Positions 54,005-62,981 of a DNA stretch of 64,000 bases are shown here, piece by piece. Every line of letters starts with the position of its first letter. Position 1 is the stretch's first letter. This DNA is from an uncultured Fretibacterium sp. (GTDB lineage: Bacteria > Synergistota > Synergistia > Synergistales > Aminobacteriaceae), in the NCBI GenBank assembly GCA_946186205.1, contig CAMHMH010000001.1, positions 186,001-250,000 on the forward strand, given 5' to 3'. The notes under the pieces are model-generated. The model was not told the DNA's origin and searched no databases. It saw nothing but the letters and a program-made list of their open reading frames with translations. The position numbers and the translations under genes are program-made.

Positions 54005-54628
54005 ATGAAGGTACTACTCATTAACGGCTCACCGAATGAACACGGCTGCACTTTCACCGCACTGTCGGAGGTCGCCGCGACTCTCACCAAAAACGGAATC
54101 GACTCCGAAATCTATCACATCGGCAAGAAATCAATTCAGGGCTGTATATCGTGCATGAAGTGCTTTGAGTTAGGGCGGTGCGTGTTCAATGACTCAGTGA
54201 ACGAACTGGCAGCGAGGCTCGGAGATTTCAGCGGAATCATTATCGGTTCTCCTGTTTACTTTGCAGGCCCGGCCGGGAATCTCTGCGCGTTTCTTGACCG
54301 TTTATTCTTCTCGTCTGACAGCATGAAACTTGAGGGCAAACCAGCGGCGTGCGTTGTCTCATGCAGGAGGGGCGGAGCGTCGGCGGCTTTTGACCGTCTC
54401 AACAAGTACTTCACGATTCGCAACATGATCGTTGTAGGTTCTCAGTACTGGAATCAGGTTCACGGAAATACGCCCGATGAAGTGAGGCAGGATCTTGAAG
54501 GCTTGCAGACGATGAGGACTCTTGCTGAGAATTTCGCGTGGCTTCTGAAATGCATCGAGGCCGGGAAAAACTCAGGCATAAATTACCCGGTTCACGAGGA
54601 AACCATAAACACAAACTTCATACACTAG
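54005..54628 (+). CDS. Flavodoxin-fold NAD(P)H-dependent FMN reductase/iron-sulfur flavoprotein-like
   Basis: A 207-residue flavoprotein. The N-terminal strand and FMN loop LLINGSPNEHGCTFTAL, then IQGCISCMKCFELGRC and IIIGSPVYFAGPAGNLCAFLDR, follow the family of multimeric flavodoxin-like oxidoreductases. The C-x2-C-x2-C...C spacing resembles the cluster region of archaeal-type iron-sulfur flavoproteins, so a 4Fe-4S cluster is possible. AGGGGGT precedes the ATG. It is a single gene followed by a terminator, cytoplasmic, with unknown electron partners. Confidence 0.85.
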   Translation: MKVLLINGSPNEHGCTFTALSEVAATLTKNGIDSEIYHIGKKSIQGCISCMKCFELGRCVFNDSVNELAARLGDFSGIIIGSPVYFAGPAGNLCAFLDRLFFSSDSMKLEGKPAACVVSCRRGGASAAFDRLNKYFTIRNMIVVGSQYWNQVHGNTPDEVRQDLEGLQTMRTLAENFAWLLKCIEAGKNSGINYPVHEETINTNFIH

Positions 54629-54641
54629 GAAGATTTTCCAG

Positions 54642-54678
54642 TCCCTTCTGTGAAGCAAAGCAGGAGGGATTTTTTTTT
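54642..54678 (+). terminator. Terminator after the flavoprotein gene
   Basis: The stem TCCCTTCTG / CAGGAGGGA is followed by nine T. Confidence 0.85.
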
Positions 54679-54706
54679 GCCTAATTTCTGTTTGATAGTC
54701 TATAAT
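54677..54706 (+). promoter_or_regulatory. Promoter of the pilus/secretin operon
   Basis: TTGCCT (54677-54682) and TATAAT (54701-54706) are separated by 18 bp and end 37 bp before the pilO-like start. Confidence 0.55.
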
Positions 54707-54743
54707 CATCTTCAACCCAAATTTTTCACAAAGGAATATAGAT

Positions 54744-55253
54744 ATGAACAAAAATTATTTTGTATTTGCAGGGATATTTGTAGGTGTGTGTGTAATCCTT
54801 TGTGCCGGCATATGGTTTTCTCTCGGAGAGCTTTATGCGCTTAGGGAAGAATACGATCAATTAAGCTCAGGCAATGTAAACAACTCCGGCATAATCTCAA
54901 ACTTGGAATCAAGAAACAACAGCTTGTCCCGTATAGCATCCCTCCACATAAACAGCTCACAGACAGTCCCGGACGCAATAGCCTTCTTCGCGCTCGTCCG
55001 TCAGACAATGGAAAACAACAACATAGCACTTCTCAACATGACAGCTTCAGGACAGAATGACTCAGGGAAAAGAGACAATATTCTTCAGCTTAAGTTTCAC
55101 GGAAATTATTACGCGATGGCAAGAATGTTAGCTGACTGGAGAAATCTCCCTGTGCCCTCAAAGATTACACGCCTTGACCTGAAACGGAATCACACTTTGC
55201 CTGAAGAACTTGTTGAAGTAGACGTAACACTTCAGGTTATGACGGAGGAGTAA
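54744..55253 (+). CDS. pilO: PilO-like type IV pilus alignment-complex protein
   Basis: A 169-residue bitopic membrane protein. One N-terminal span (FVFAGIFVGVCVILCAGIWF) is followed by a short coiled segment (ELYALREEYDQL, NLESRNNSL) and a ferredoxin-like domain (~80-165), with NILQLKFHGNYYAMARMLAD as in PilO and GspM. It is the first gene of the operon; pilM and pilN, which normally precede it, are absent. It should link the inner-membrane platform to the PilP and PilQ products encoded next. Confidence 0.7.
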   Translation: MNKNYFVFAGIFVGVCVILCAGIWFSLGELYALREEYDQLSSGNVNNSGIISNLESRNNSLSRIASLHINSSQTVPDAIAFFALVRQTMENNNIALLNMTASGQNDSGKRDNILQLKFHGNYYAMARMLADWRNLPVPSKITRLDLKRNHTLPEELVEVDVTLQVMTEE

Positions 55254-55256
55254 ACC

Positions 55257-55910
55257 ATGACTGAGAGAGAGACCGCCCAGCATTTTTATGAGATGCTTAC
55301 GGGAGTGTTTGACGATGAGCAGTCAAATATTGTCCGCTATATTTGTTTCGGCGCGCTTTTCTTGGGAATGCTCTACGCAGGATGGTATTACTTCCGCGCA
55401 TCTGTTCTTGCTGACACTGACACGCCGCTTGACCCCGATATGTTTCAGAGCTCACCGCCGAGAAGGGATGACTCATCACTGAGGAGAATCGCTGACCTTG
55501 CTCAGACAATCGACACAATGAGGGGCGCAGGGACTTCAATAGCTCACACGCTCGAAGGAATACACAATATGCCCTTCAATCTTAACCCTGAAGGAGGCAC
55601 TGTAGACTCATTCGGCGCGGTTAATGTTCCGCAGGCACAAATTGACACATCACCGCAGGCAGGCCCCGTAAACGTCAGAATGATCATGACCGCCAAGAAC
55701 GGACAGAAGATAGCAGTTGTTGACGCTGGCGGGAAGAAAGCTGTCGTTGTGAAACAGGGCGACGAGCTCCCGAATGAAGGAGGCTTCGTAAGGGCTATAA
55801 GGGACAACGGGATAACAATAATCTTCAACAAGCAGGAATACAAATACGAGGTGCCGGAAATCCCCAAGTACGATGAGTTTTACAAGCCCGCAAAAAAATC
55901 TCAGCAGTAA
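55257..55910 (+). CDS. PilP/GspC-like inner-membrane to secretin connector protein
   Basis: A 217-residue protein with one N-terminal span (~27-43, YICFGALFLGMLYAGWYYF), a disordered middle and a small C-terminal HR-like beta domain (~135-200, KIAVVDAGGKKAVVVKQGDE and VRAIRDNGITIIFNKQEYKYEV), as in PilP and GspC. It lies 3 bp after the pilO-like gene and upstream of the secretin, fitting the role of periplasmic adaptor. Confidence 0.65.
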   Translation: MTERETAQHFYEMLTGVFDDEQSNIVRYICFGALFLGMLYAGWYYFRASVLADTDTPLDPDMFQSSPPRRDDSSLRRIADLAQTIDTMRGAGTSIAHTLEGIHNMPFNLNPEGGTVDSFGAVNVPQAQIDTSPQAGPVNVRMIMTAKNGQKIAVVDAGGKKAVVVKQGDELPNEGGFVRAIRDNGITIIFNKQEYKYEVPEIPKYDEFYKPAKKSQQ

Positions 55911-55983
55911 TCAGTGAAAGAATAAAATCACGTAGTATAATACATTTTACTTATCCCATAATAGGCAAAAGGTGAAGTGAAAC

Positions 55984-57672
55984 ATGATAATTATACGTAA
56001 GTTGATGTTTGTTTTTACGATCGTTGTTGTGATTCTTGCAGACGGAACATCACCAGCTTCAGCCGCTTCGAAAACGGAAAAGTACAAAGGCCCTCTCATG
56101 AAAATGTGCAGGATATACCAGATCGGAGAGGATGAATTTATGGTAAGGCTTTCAGGCAGGACTCTTCCTGTTCCCAAATGCAGAACAGAAGACAATACAC
56201 TCTACATCACCCTCAATGACTCGAAAGTCTATCACCCTGAAACTATTAATGCTTCTGTCAAGTCGGCAATGGAAGCGATTCCCATTCTGTATGATTTCAA
56301 TGCTGTGAATGTTTCTGATGATGATTCATTCCGCGTTGAGATGGAAATAAAATCAAACACTCCCCTGAAGGTTCATTCAGTCTCAAATGCCGTTGAAGGA
56401 ATATCGATCCGCGTAAAGTCTGACGTGATTCAGGAGCTCGCATTGGGAAATACTTACGTCCCACCGCCAAAGCAAGTCCCTTCACCAGAAACAAAGCTCC
56501 CTTTCGCTGTCAGCAGCCGTATAACACTTGAGCTTCGAGACGCTGAGCTCCGCGACATCATCCGGGGCATAATGGCCTATATCGGGCGCAACGTGATAAT
56601 AGATCCTTCATTCCCCGGAGGCGGCGGCGAAAATTCTAGCGTGTTAATCACAATGACGCTTAACGATGTGAGAGTCGACGAGATACTGAACAACCTTATG
56701 AGGACGTATGATCTTGCGTGCTACGTTTCGGGAGTGAACACATTGACGTTCGGTTCACGCGAGGGACTCTATAAACTGTCGGGAGAAAATACAGTGAAGT
56801 ACTTCAAGATTCATTTTGCAGAGCCCGCGCAGGTAAGCACGATGTTAAAGACTCTTACGGCAATTGAGGACAATGCGATAACGGTTGACGATAGAATCAA
56901 AGCTCTTTACGTGAAGACGAACCCGGCGAAAATGCAGGAGGTCGAAGAATTAATTGATGTACTTGACGCACCGCAGAAGCAAGTGATGATTCGCGCGAGC
57001 ATATTCGAGTTCAACGACACAGACAGCGTTGCAGTAGAGAACGCGCTCAACGTTATGTACGACGACATACAGCTGACACTCAACGGCGGGATAACCGTAA
57101 ACTATAGGAACGACAGATCTATACGAGGCACGCGTACAGTTTGGACTCAGAGAGTCGTTACGGCCACGCTTAACGCTCTTGAGACGAAAGCAAAAGGAAA
57201 GGTGCTTGCGAATCCTTCAGTGATTGCTCTCGACGGCAAGAAGGCAGAAATAAATCTTACGCAGGATTATCCGTATATCTCAAGCCGGGGCAAAGACGAC
57301 AGAACTGTAACATGGAGCACTGAAGAAGTCGGGCCGAAGCTCTCATTCACGCCGCGAATTGGCCGCGATGGTTATGTTACTCTGACGCTTGACGTAAGCA
57401 CGGGAGATGTTGTTGACGTAATGACAAGCAGCACGGGAGAACAAATGCCCGTTACTACGACTCGTTCGGTCAAAACTGATGTTCGTGTGAAAGACGGTAT
57501 GCCGTTCGTTGTGGGAGGATTATTCCGCGAGGACACCGTGAAATCTGTCAGCAGGATTCCTATCTTGGGCAACATTCCTCTTTTGGGCGAGCTTTTCACA
57601 TCGAGGACGAACTCAAAGAACAAGACTCAAGTTGTGATGATCATAACGCCGTACATCCTTGACAGCAAATAG
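55984..57672 (+). CDS. Secretin (PilQ/GspD family outer-membrane channel)
   Basis: A 562-residue exported protein. The signal peptide ends near SPASA-A. An AMIN-like region (~38-145) is followed by an STN/N0 domain (ITLELRDAELRDIIRGIMAY, then NVIIDPSF) and an N1-type domain (VKYFKIHFAEPAQVSTMLKT). The secretin core carries VLANPSVIALDGKKAEI, PFVVGGLFREDTVKSVSRIPILGNIPLLGELF (spanning ~517-548) and VVMIITPYIL, diagnostic of the family. It forms the outer-membrane pore for a type IV pilus or type II secretion system. Extension and retraction ATPases and pilins are not in this window. Confidence 0.92.
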   Translation: MIIIRKLMFVFTIVVVILADGTSPASAASKTEKYKGPLMKMCRIYQIGEDEFMVRLSGRTLPVPKCRTEDNTLYITLNDSKVYHPETINASVKSAMEAIPILYDFNAVNVSDDDSFRVEMEIKSNTPLKVHSVSNAVEGISIRVKSDVIQELALGNTYVPPPKQVPSPETKLPFAVSSRITLELRDAELRDIIRGIMAYIGRNVIIDPSFPGGGGENSSVLITMTLNDVRVDEILNNLMRTYDLACYVSGVNTLTFGSREGLYKLSGENTVKYFKIHFAEPAQVSTMLKTLTAIEDNAITVDDRIKALYVKTNPAKMQEVEELIDVLDAPQKQVMIRASIFEFNDTDSVAVENALNVMYDDIQLTLNGGITVNYRNDRSIRGTRTVWTQRVVTATLNALETKAKGKVLANPSVIALDGKKAEINLTQDYPYISSRGKDDRTVTWSTEEVGPKLSFTPRIGRDGYVTLTLDVSTGDVVDVMTSSTGEQMPVTTTRSVKTDVRVKDGMPFVVGGLFREDTVKSVSRIPILGNIPLLGELFTSRTNSKNKTQVVMIITPYILDSK

Positions 57673-57689
57673 AGCGGATATACTATAAT
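57659..57689 (+). promoter_or_regulatory. Promoter of the efp operon
   Basis: Perfect TTGACA (57659-57664) and TATAAT (57684-57689) boxes with a long 19-bp spacer. The -35 lies within the last codons of the secretin gene. Confidence 0.55.
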
Positions 57690-57721
57690 TAGCTCAAATT
57701 TTCCAGGAGGTTAAAATAAAA

Positions 57722-58294
57722 ATGGCACAGGTAGCAGACACTACTACATTTTATGTGGGATTAAAGCTGCGCTGGCAGGGCGGAATTTGGGAGATCGTAG
57801 AATATGACCATCACAAAATGGGCCGCGGCGGTGCAGTAGTCCGCACAAAATTGCGCAACGTAGAGACGGGATCAATCGTAGAAAACTCATTCAAGCCCGG
57901 TGAAAAGTTCGAGCGCATAATCTATGAAGACAAACCCGCGCAGTACTCATACAGGGACGGAGCAGACTATGTATTTATGGATCTTGCAACGTATGAGGAA
58001 ATGAGATTGTCCCCCGAAATTTTAGGTGATGCCGCAAAATATTTAGTTGATGACATGGAAATACAGATAGAATATTTTGAGGGCAAAGTAATGGGCATAG
58101 AGCTTCCGAAGAGCGTAACCATGAAAGTTGTCGACACTCCCCCCGCTTTCAAGGGCGACACAGTAACAGGAGGAGGAAAGCCCGCGACGCTTGAGACAGG
58201 ACTTGTAGTAACGGTGCCGGTGTTTGTAGAGCCGGGAGAAATGATAGTAGTAGACACCCGGACAGGCGCATACTTGGAACGCGCGAAGAAATAA
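57722..58294 (+). CDS. efp: Translation elongation factor P
   Basis: A 190-residue three-domain EF-P that relieves ribosome stalling at polyproline. GLKLRWQGGIWEIVEYDHHK leads to the loop MGRGGAVVRTKLRN. The tip residue is Arg35 where many EF-P proteins have a modified Lys. GGKPATLETGLVVTVPVFVEPGE matches the C-terminal domain, which should sit on the ribosome. AGGAGG precedes the ATG. The downstream asp23 and nusB genes follow in the usual Firmicute-like order. Confidence 0.95.
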   Translation: MAQVADTTTFYVGLKLRWQGGIWEIVEYDHHKMGRGGAVVRTKLRNVETGSIVENSFKPGEKFERIIYEDKPAQYSYRDGADYVFMDLATYEEMRLSPEILGDAAKYLVDDMEIQIEYFEGKVMGIELPKSVTMKVVDTPPAFKGDTVTGGGKPATLETGLVVTVPVFVEPGEMIVVDTRTGAYLERAKK

Positions 58295-58295
58295 A

Positions 58296-58706
58296 ATGCC
58301 TGGCGATGAAAAGAAGTCCTCAAACGGCGGAATGATTCACATTTCGGAGGACGTAATAGCCGAGCTCGCCCGCAAAACGATTCAGGGAATACCTAACATA
58401 AAGACAGCAGGACTCGCGTCAAAGTTCAGCATAGGACGCAAAAGCAGCGGAATCCGCGTGTCTGTTGAACATAATCAGGGCAGTGTTTCTGTTGACGCTT
58501 ATGTTCTTGTTAAGTACGGGCAGAGAATCCCCGATCTTGCGTGGGACGTTCAAGAAAAGATAAAAGACAACCTCGAACGCTACACAGGCTATAACGTGAA
58601 GGCCGTGAATGTGAATGTTCAGGGAATATACACAAGCCCGGATGACAGCATCACCATGAAGATTGAGCCGGAAGAAACGCCGTCCCAAGATGATGAGGCA
58701 GATTAG
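58296..58706 (+). CDS. Asp23/Gls24 family protein
   Basis: A 136-residue cytoplasmic protein with the family core: ISEDVIAELARKTIQGIPNI, then GIRVSVEHNQGSVSVDAYVLVKYG (~50-74) and AWDVQEKIKDNLERYTGYNV, ending VNVNVQGIY. Relatives bind membrane anchors and affect cell-envelope stress. It starts one base after efp and belongs to the efp-nusB operon. Confidence 0.93.
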   Translation: MPGDEKKSSNGGMIHISEDVIAELARKTIQGIPNIKTAGLASKFSIGRKSSGIRVSVEHNQGSVSVDAYVLVKYGQRIPDLAWDVQEKIKDNLERYTGYNVKAVNVNVQGIYTSPDDSITMKIEPEETPSQDDEAD

Positions 58707-58793
58707 GCCATGTATTACCTGTGGAAGAACACGCACTACGGAATCATACGGGTATCATATTCGGGGCTTTGCAGTTTCGTCAGGGAAAACGTC

Positions 58794-59156
58794 ATGCCCA
58801 AGCTGAGACTTTACAGCGTAACCCTTGAGCCTTCCGGGAAAAAAGAACATGCAGGTTTGACGCTCGTATTCTCGGATGAAGATTTGACCCGCGAGACAAA
58901 ATCAAAAGTTGAGGAGCATATATCATCTGTCTTAAAGCCGATGGGATTCAAGCCTTTAGTTGTGTGGGCGACTCCCGAGCGCGGAATGATGGCAGTGATT
59001 CAGAACACATACTTTTGGGCGGGCACTGCGTCATGTCTGGCTGTGATAGTTACGGCGGGTTTTGATGGTTTCTTCTGGTCGCTGTTCTGGGGGGGTGCTG
59101 TGTGGTTTGCTATACGAGGTCTGAGATTCATCGCCGGCAAATTCAGGAGTGCTTAA
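58794..59156 (+). CDS. Small membrane protein between asp23 and nusB, function unknown
   Basis: A 120-residue protein if it starts at the ATG at 58794, which has AGGGA eight bases upstream; a start at 58710 would add 28 residues. A soluble N-terminal part (~1-68, SVTLEPSGKKEHAGLTLVFS) is followed by two membrane spans (FWAGTASCLAVIVTAGF and FFWSLFWGGAVWFAIRGL). In Firmicutes an Asp23 membrane anchor (AmaP) lies next to asp23, so an anchoring role is possible by position, though sequence similarity is not evident. Confidence 0.7.
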   Translation: MPKLRLYSVTLEPSGKKEHAGLTLVFSDEDLTRETKSKVEEHISSVLKPMGFKPLVVWATPERGMMAVIQNTYFWAGTASCLAVIVTAGFDGFFWSLFWGGAVWFAIRGLRFIAGKFRSA

Positions 59157-59157
59157 G

Positions 59158-59661
59158 ATGTCAGAGAACAAGAAAAAATTTATCGGCAGGAAGTTCGGAG
59201 CGTTGCACAGGTCGCGTGAACTGGCAGTACAGTTTTTGTGCTCGCTTGATATTTGCCCGGAGCAGGACTTTGATGACTCTCTCGAATTATTCCTGAACCT
59301 TGATGATGTTTCGCAGAATGACTCGCCCGATGTCAAAGCAAGATGCCGGACTCTTTCGGCTGAAGTCTGGAAGAGAAAAGCAGAGATTGACGGAGTGTTA
59401 TTGAGAGTAGTAACGGGCTGGCGGCCTGAAAGAATGGTGAGCGTTGACCGTACTATATTGCGCTTGATGGTGCTTGAAGGTTTCATGCTGAAGTCTCTGC
59501 CGGTGAAGTCAGCGATTGCGGAGGCCGGGACTTTGGCGAATGATTACGGAACGAAAGACTCAGCGCGTTTTGTGAACGGAGTAATGTACAAAGCAGCAAA
59601 ATTTTTTGAGGAAGAAGAAATAACACCGCAGGAAAAATCATCAGTCTTGCAGGAAGCATGA
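59158..59661 (+). CDS. nusB: Transcription antitermination factor NusB
   Basis: A 167-residue all-helical RNA-binding protein with the NusB pattern: HRSRELAVQFLCSLDI near the N-terminus, VDRTILRLMVLEGFML, then VKSAIAEAGTLANDYGTKDS and FVNGVM at the end. It binds boxA with NusE in rRNA antitermination. The ATG at 59158 sits eight bases after CAGGAG. It closes the efp operon. Confidence 0.93.
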   Translation: MSENKKKFIGRKFGALHRSRELAVQFLCSLDICPEQDFDDSLELFLNLDDVSQNDSPDVKARCRTLSAEVWKRKAEIDGVLLRVVTGWRPERMVSVDRTILRLMVLEGFMLKSLPVKSAIAEAGTLANDYGTKDSARFVNGVMYKAAKFFEEEEITPQEKSSVLQEA

Positions 59662-59685
59662 GACACACAAATTTTTACGGCGCAT

Positions 59686-59728
59686 AAAAATTCCCCCCTG
59701 TCATTCACGGCAAGGGGGATTCATTTTT
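59686..59728. terminator. Bidirectional terminator between nusB and gatB
   Basis: The stem TCCCCCCT / AAGGGGGA has an A-run on the left and TTCATTTTT on the right. Confidence 0.8.
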
Positions 59729-61187
59729 ACTTCACTGCTTCTGCTATTGCCTCTGCGACTTCATTCGGTTTGGCCTGTCCTTTTGTTTCTTTCATGACGA
59801 GTCCCTGAAGGAATTTGAGCTTCTTGCCTTTCTTGTCCTTCCCGGATTTTATCTCGTCAAGAACATCAGGGTTAGCCGCAATCACTGACGCTACTATGTC
59901 AGCAAGAGCATTGCCCGCGACTCCTCCCTCTGTGATTCCGAGTGCCTTCACAGCGTCGTCAATCCCCGAATTGTTAGCGCACATGTAATCAAAGACTTCT
60001 TTTCCCTGAGTCGTTGAGAGCTTCCCGCCGTCAACACGTTCAACCAATCCCGCGAGAGTCTCAGGCTTCATTGTGAACTCGGAAATTTTGAGTCCCTTCT
60101 CATTCATTACGCGCAAAACTTCAGTCCGCACCCAATGAGCAGCACGCACAGGATTCGCCCCGGCCTTCACGCAAGACTCGAAATAGTCAGCAAGATTCCT
60201 GTCGTCCGTAATGAGGTCAGCAACTTCCTGCGGTATGTTCCAGTCCGTAACGTAACGTGATGCGCGCACGTCAGGCATTTCCGGCATCCTCGCGGCGACT
60301 CTGTCTATCCATTCCTGCGAGATATACAGCGGCGGCAAATCAGGCTCAACGATAAACTTGCGGTAATTTTCCTTAACTCGTGAAGGAGATGTGATTCCCT
60401 TCGCGTCATTCCAGTGCCGTGTCTCCTGAATCACTTCTCCGCCCTGAAGCATGATTTTCTTCTGGCGTTTTATCTCGTACTCTATTGCGCGTTCTAGTGC
60501 CTTGAATGAGTTCATGTTCTTCACTTCGACTTTATGACCCCATCGGCCGTCGGAACATTTCATTGAGACGTTCGCGTCAAATCTCATCATGCCCTTCTCA
60601 AGCTCAACGTCTGAAGCTCCCGAATATATTACGCGCCTTCGCAAGGTCATTACGTATTCAACAGCTTCTTTTGAAGATGACACGTCCGGCTCTGAAACGA
60701 TTTCAGCCAAAGGAGTCCCCGACCTGTTGTAGTCGACATATGATGTGTCTGCGCCTTCGAGTCTTCCGTCTGACGCGCTGTGATGGAGGCTGCCAACGTC
60801 CTCTTCAAGGTGCAGATGATGGACTCGAATCTTCTTGAGCTTTCCTTCTGAGTCGTGCACTTCAATGTAGCCTGATGTCGTAATCGGCAAATCGCACTGG
60901 CTGATCTGATGTCCTTTCGGCAAATCGGGGTAGAAGTATGACTTGCGGAAGAATAATGACTTGGGACGAATCCCGCAGTTAAGCGCGAAACCTGCAAGCA
61001 TTCCCTGCTCAACGACTCTGTGATTCATAACAGGCAGTGAACCAGGAAGCCCCATGCAGACCGGGCAAATGTTAGTGTTTGCGGGAGCGTCCGTATCTGT
61101 CGAGCATGAGCAGAAAAGTTTTGAGTCGCTCTTAAGCCTTATGTGAATCTCTATTCCTATTACGGGCGTAAATGTAAGTTCGGCCAT
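59727..61187 (-). CDS. gatB: Aspartyl/glutamyl-tRNA(Asn/Gln) amidotransferase subunit B
   Basis: A 486-residue subunit that binds the misacylated tRNA and activates it with ATP. VIGIEIHIRLKSDSKLFC and CPVCMGLPGSLPV carry cysteines of the zinc site. HLEEDVGSLHH, DYNRSGTPLAEIVSEPD and the C-terminal tail domain (GKDKKGKKLKFLQGLVMKET) are typical. It starts 2 bp after gatA. Confidence 0.97.
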   Translation of the reverse strand: MAELTFTPVIGIEIHIRLKSDSKLFCSCSTDTDAPANTNICPVCMGLPGSLPVMNHRVVEQGMLAGFALNCGIRPKSLFFRKSYFYPDLPKGHQISQCDLPITTSGYIEVHDSEGKLKKIRVHHLHLEEDVGSLHHSASDGRLEGADTSYVDYNRSGTPLAEIVSEPDVSSSKEAVEYVMTLRRRVIYSGASDVELEKGMMRFDANVSMKCSDGRWGHKVEVKNMNSFKALERAIEYEIKRQKKIMLQGGEVIQETRHWNDAKGITSPSRVKENYRKFIVEPDLPPLYISQEWIDRVAARMPEMPDVRASRYVTDWNIPQEVADLITDDRNLADYFESCVKAGANPVRAAHWVRTEVLRVMNEKGLKISEFTMKPETLAGLVERVDGGKLSTTQGKEVFDYMCANNSGIDDAVKALGITEGGVAGNALADIVASVIAANPDVLDEIKSGKDKKGKKLKFLQGLVMKETKGQAKPNEVAEAIAEAVK

Positions 61188-61189
61188 GA

Positions 61190-62623
61190 TTAATTCACTC
61201 CTCCGTCAGAAATTTTAGGACTGCCGAAATGACGCTCTAATATCATTCCCGCGTCGAGAATCTCAGAGTCGCTCCATCTTGCGCCGATTAGCTGCAAACC
61301 TACAGGAAGATTACCAGCGTAACCAGTGAAGAATGAGAGTCCCGGAAGCCCAGCGAGATTCACAGGAAGCGTATACAAGTCAGCCTCATAACCTTTCATT
61401 GCGTCATCGTCAGACTCGCCAATCTTCCCCGGCATTGAAGGCGTTACGGGCTGAAGTATATAGTCAGTCTCACCGAACGCACGCGAAAATTCCTGCGCTA
61501 TGAGTGTACGTACCTTTGTAGCAGCAACGTAATACTCCTCGCACCTTGTAGGCTCCGTGAGGCAAGTACCCGCTATGATTCGTGCTTTCACTTCCGCTCC
61601 GAATCCCTCAGACCTAACTCGTTCAAACATTTCTTTTATCCCGCGAGCGTCCTTCACCGTATAACCGAGTCTCACGCCGTCATAACGTTCAAGATTGGTA
61701 TGTGCTTCCGACATTGCAAGGGCGTAATAGCACGCAACAGCATATTTTGAGACAACCGGCAGCGACACTTCTGTGATGATTGCGCCCTCGTCCTCAAGAA
61801 TCTTTATTGTGCGTTTCATTGCGTCTTCTATGGGAGCGTCGAGAGTGAATCCGGCAAATTCTTTCACGACCGCTATACGTTTTCCCTTAATGCTTGCGTT
61901 CTCGTTGTGCGTGAAATCGTGAGGCTTGTTCCTGAAACTTGACGAGTCCATTTTGTCATGGCCGGAGATAACCGACATAACAATCTGCAAATCTCTCACA
62001 GTCCTTGCGAACGGGCCAATCTGATCCAGTGATGAGCCGTAAGAGATTAACCCGTAACGACTCACCATTCCGTATGTGGGCTTGAAGCCGTAAACCCCGC
62101 AATAGCTCGCAGGCTGACGGATTGAACCGCCCGTATCACTTCCGAGCGAAAAAGGAACGTAGCCCGCGCTCACAGCCGCCGCGCTTCCTCCTGATGAGCC
62201 GCCCGGGACTCTCGTTATGTCGTTGGGATTATGTGTAGGGCCGAAAGCAGAATTGCCGCACGTATTGCCCATCGCAAACTCATCCATGTTAGCTTTGCCC
62301 ATGAGAACAGCTCCCGAATCTTTCAGCCTCGCCCATGCTGTAGCGTCATAGGGTGGCCGCCAGTCTCCCAAAATTTTGCTGGCCGCTGTCGTCCTGAGTC
62401 CCTTTGTGCAGAGATTGTCTTTGATGATTGTCGGAATGCCCGCGAGTGTTCCGTCTTTGCTGAATGTCGGCATCTCGTTATCTGTTCGCGTGATTAAAGC
62501 GTGAATATTTCCCTCGCACTTGTCGATTCGATTCTTGCAGGACGTGAATACTTCTGACGCTGTGAATTTCCCGGCCTTGAGTCCTTCCATCAGCATCCAT
62601 AAATTAAGCTCGTAAAGTTCCAT
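61190..62623 (-). CDS. gatA: Aspartyl/glutamyl-tRNA(Asn/Gln) amidotransferase subunit A
   Basis: A 477-residue amidase-family glutaminase. The Lys-Ser-Ser triad is visible as GIPTIIKDNLCTKG, GGSSGGSAAAVSAG and GSDTGGSIRQPAS. It supplies ammonia to GatB through a tunnel to form Gln-tRNA(Gln) and/or Asn-tRNA(Asn). It lies 5 bp after gatC and 2 bp before gatB. Confidence 0.97.
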   Translation of the reverse strand: MELYELNLWMLMEGLKAGKFTASEVFTSCKNRIDKCEGNIHALITRTDNEMPTFSKDGTLAGIPTIIKDNLCTKGLRTTAASKILGDWRPPYDATAWARLKDSGAVLMGKANMDEFAMGNTCGNSAFGPTHNPNDITRVPGGSSGGSAAAVSAGYVPFSLGSDTGGSIRQPASYCGVYGFKPTYGMVSRYGLISYGSSLDQIGPFARTVRDLQIVMSVISGHDKMDSSSFRNKPHDFTHNENASIKGKRIAVVKEFAGFTLDAPIEDAMKRTIKILEDEGAIITEVSLPVVSKYAVACYYALAMSEAHTNLERYDGVRLGYTVKDARGIKEMFERVRSEGFGAEVKARIIAGTCLTEPTRCEEYYVAATKVRTLIAQEFSRAFGETDYILQPVTPSMPGKIGESDDDAMKGYEADLYTLPVNLAGLPGLSFFTGYAGNLPVGLQLIGARWSDSEILDAGMILERHFGSPKISDGGVN

Positions 62624-62628
62624 GTGAT

Positions 62629-62919
62629 TTATTCCTCCATTATGCGCGGGACTTTGAAGTATGAGCCATCTACATGCTCGCTTTCGTGCAATATTGCTTC
62701 ATTGTCCGGGAAGGGTATAACTTTGTCTTCGCGTAACGGGCATTCTATAGCCTCCGCAAAGCTGAAGGGTTCTACGTCCTTAAGGTCTAATTCCTTGAAG
62801 CACTGCAAAGCGTCAAGAAATCTGTTGATGTACCGCACAGCACCGGCTAATTCTTCCTCTGTGAGAAGCAAGCGCGACTCTAATGCGATCTCGTTGACTT
62901 CATCGCTGGTAAGTTTCAC
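62629..62919 (-). CDS. gatC: Aspartyl/glutamyl-tRNA(Asn/Gln) amidotransferase subunit C
   Basis: A 96-residue helper subunit that stabilises GatA. KLTSDEVNEIALESRLLLTE, FLDALQCFKELDLKDVEPF and the C-terminal YFKVPRIME are the family pattern. The GTG at 62919 follows AAAGGAG at good spacing; the same frame extends to 63201 but would overlap the upstream membrane protein. It is the first gene of gatCAB. Confidence 0.94.
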   Translation of the reverse strand: MKLTSDEVNEIALESRLLLTEEELAGAVRYINRFLDALQCFKELDLKDVEPFSFAEAIECPLREDKVIPFPDNEAILHESEHVDGSYFKVPRIMEE

Positions 62920-62981
62920 GTGATTACGTCTCCTTTTGTGATGTGGATTTTTCCGCGTTATTATAACAGCATGGCTGCACG

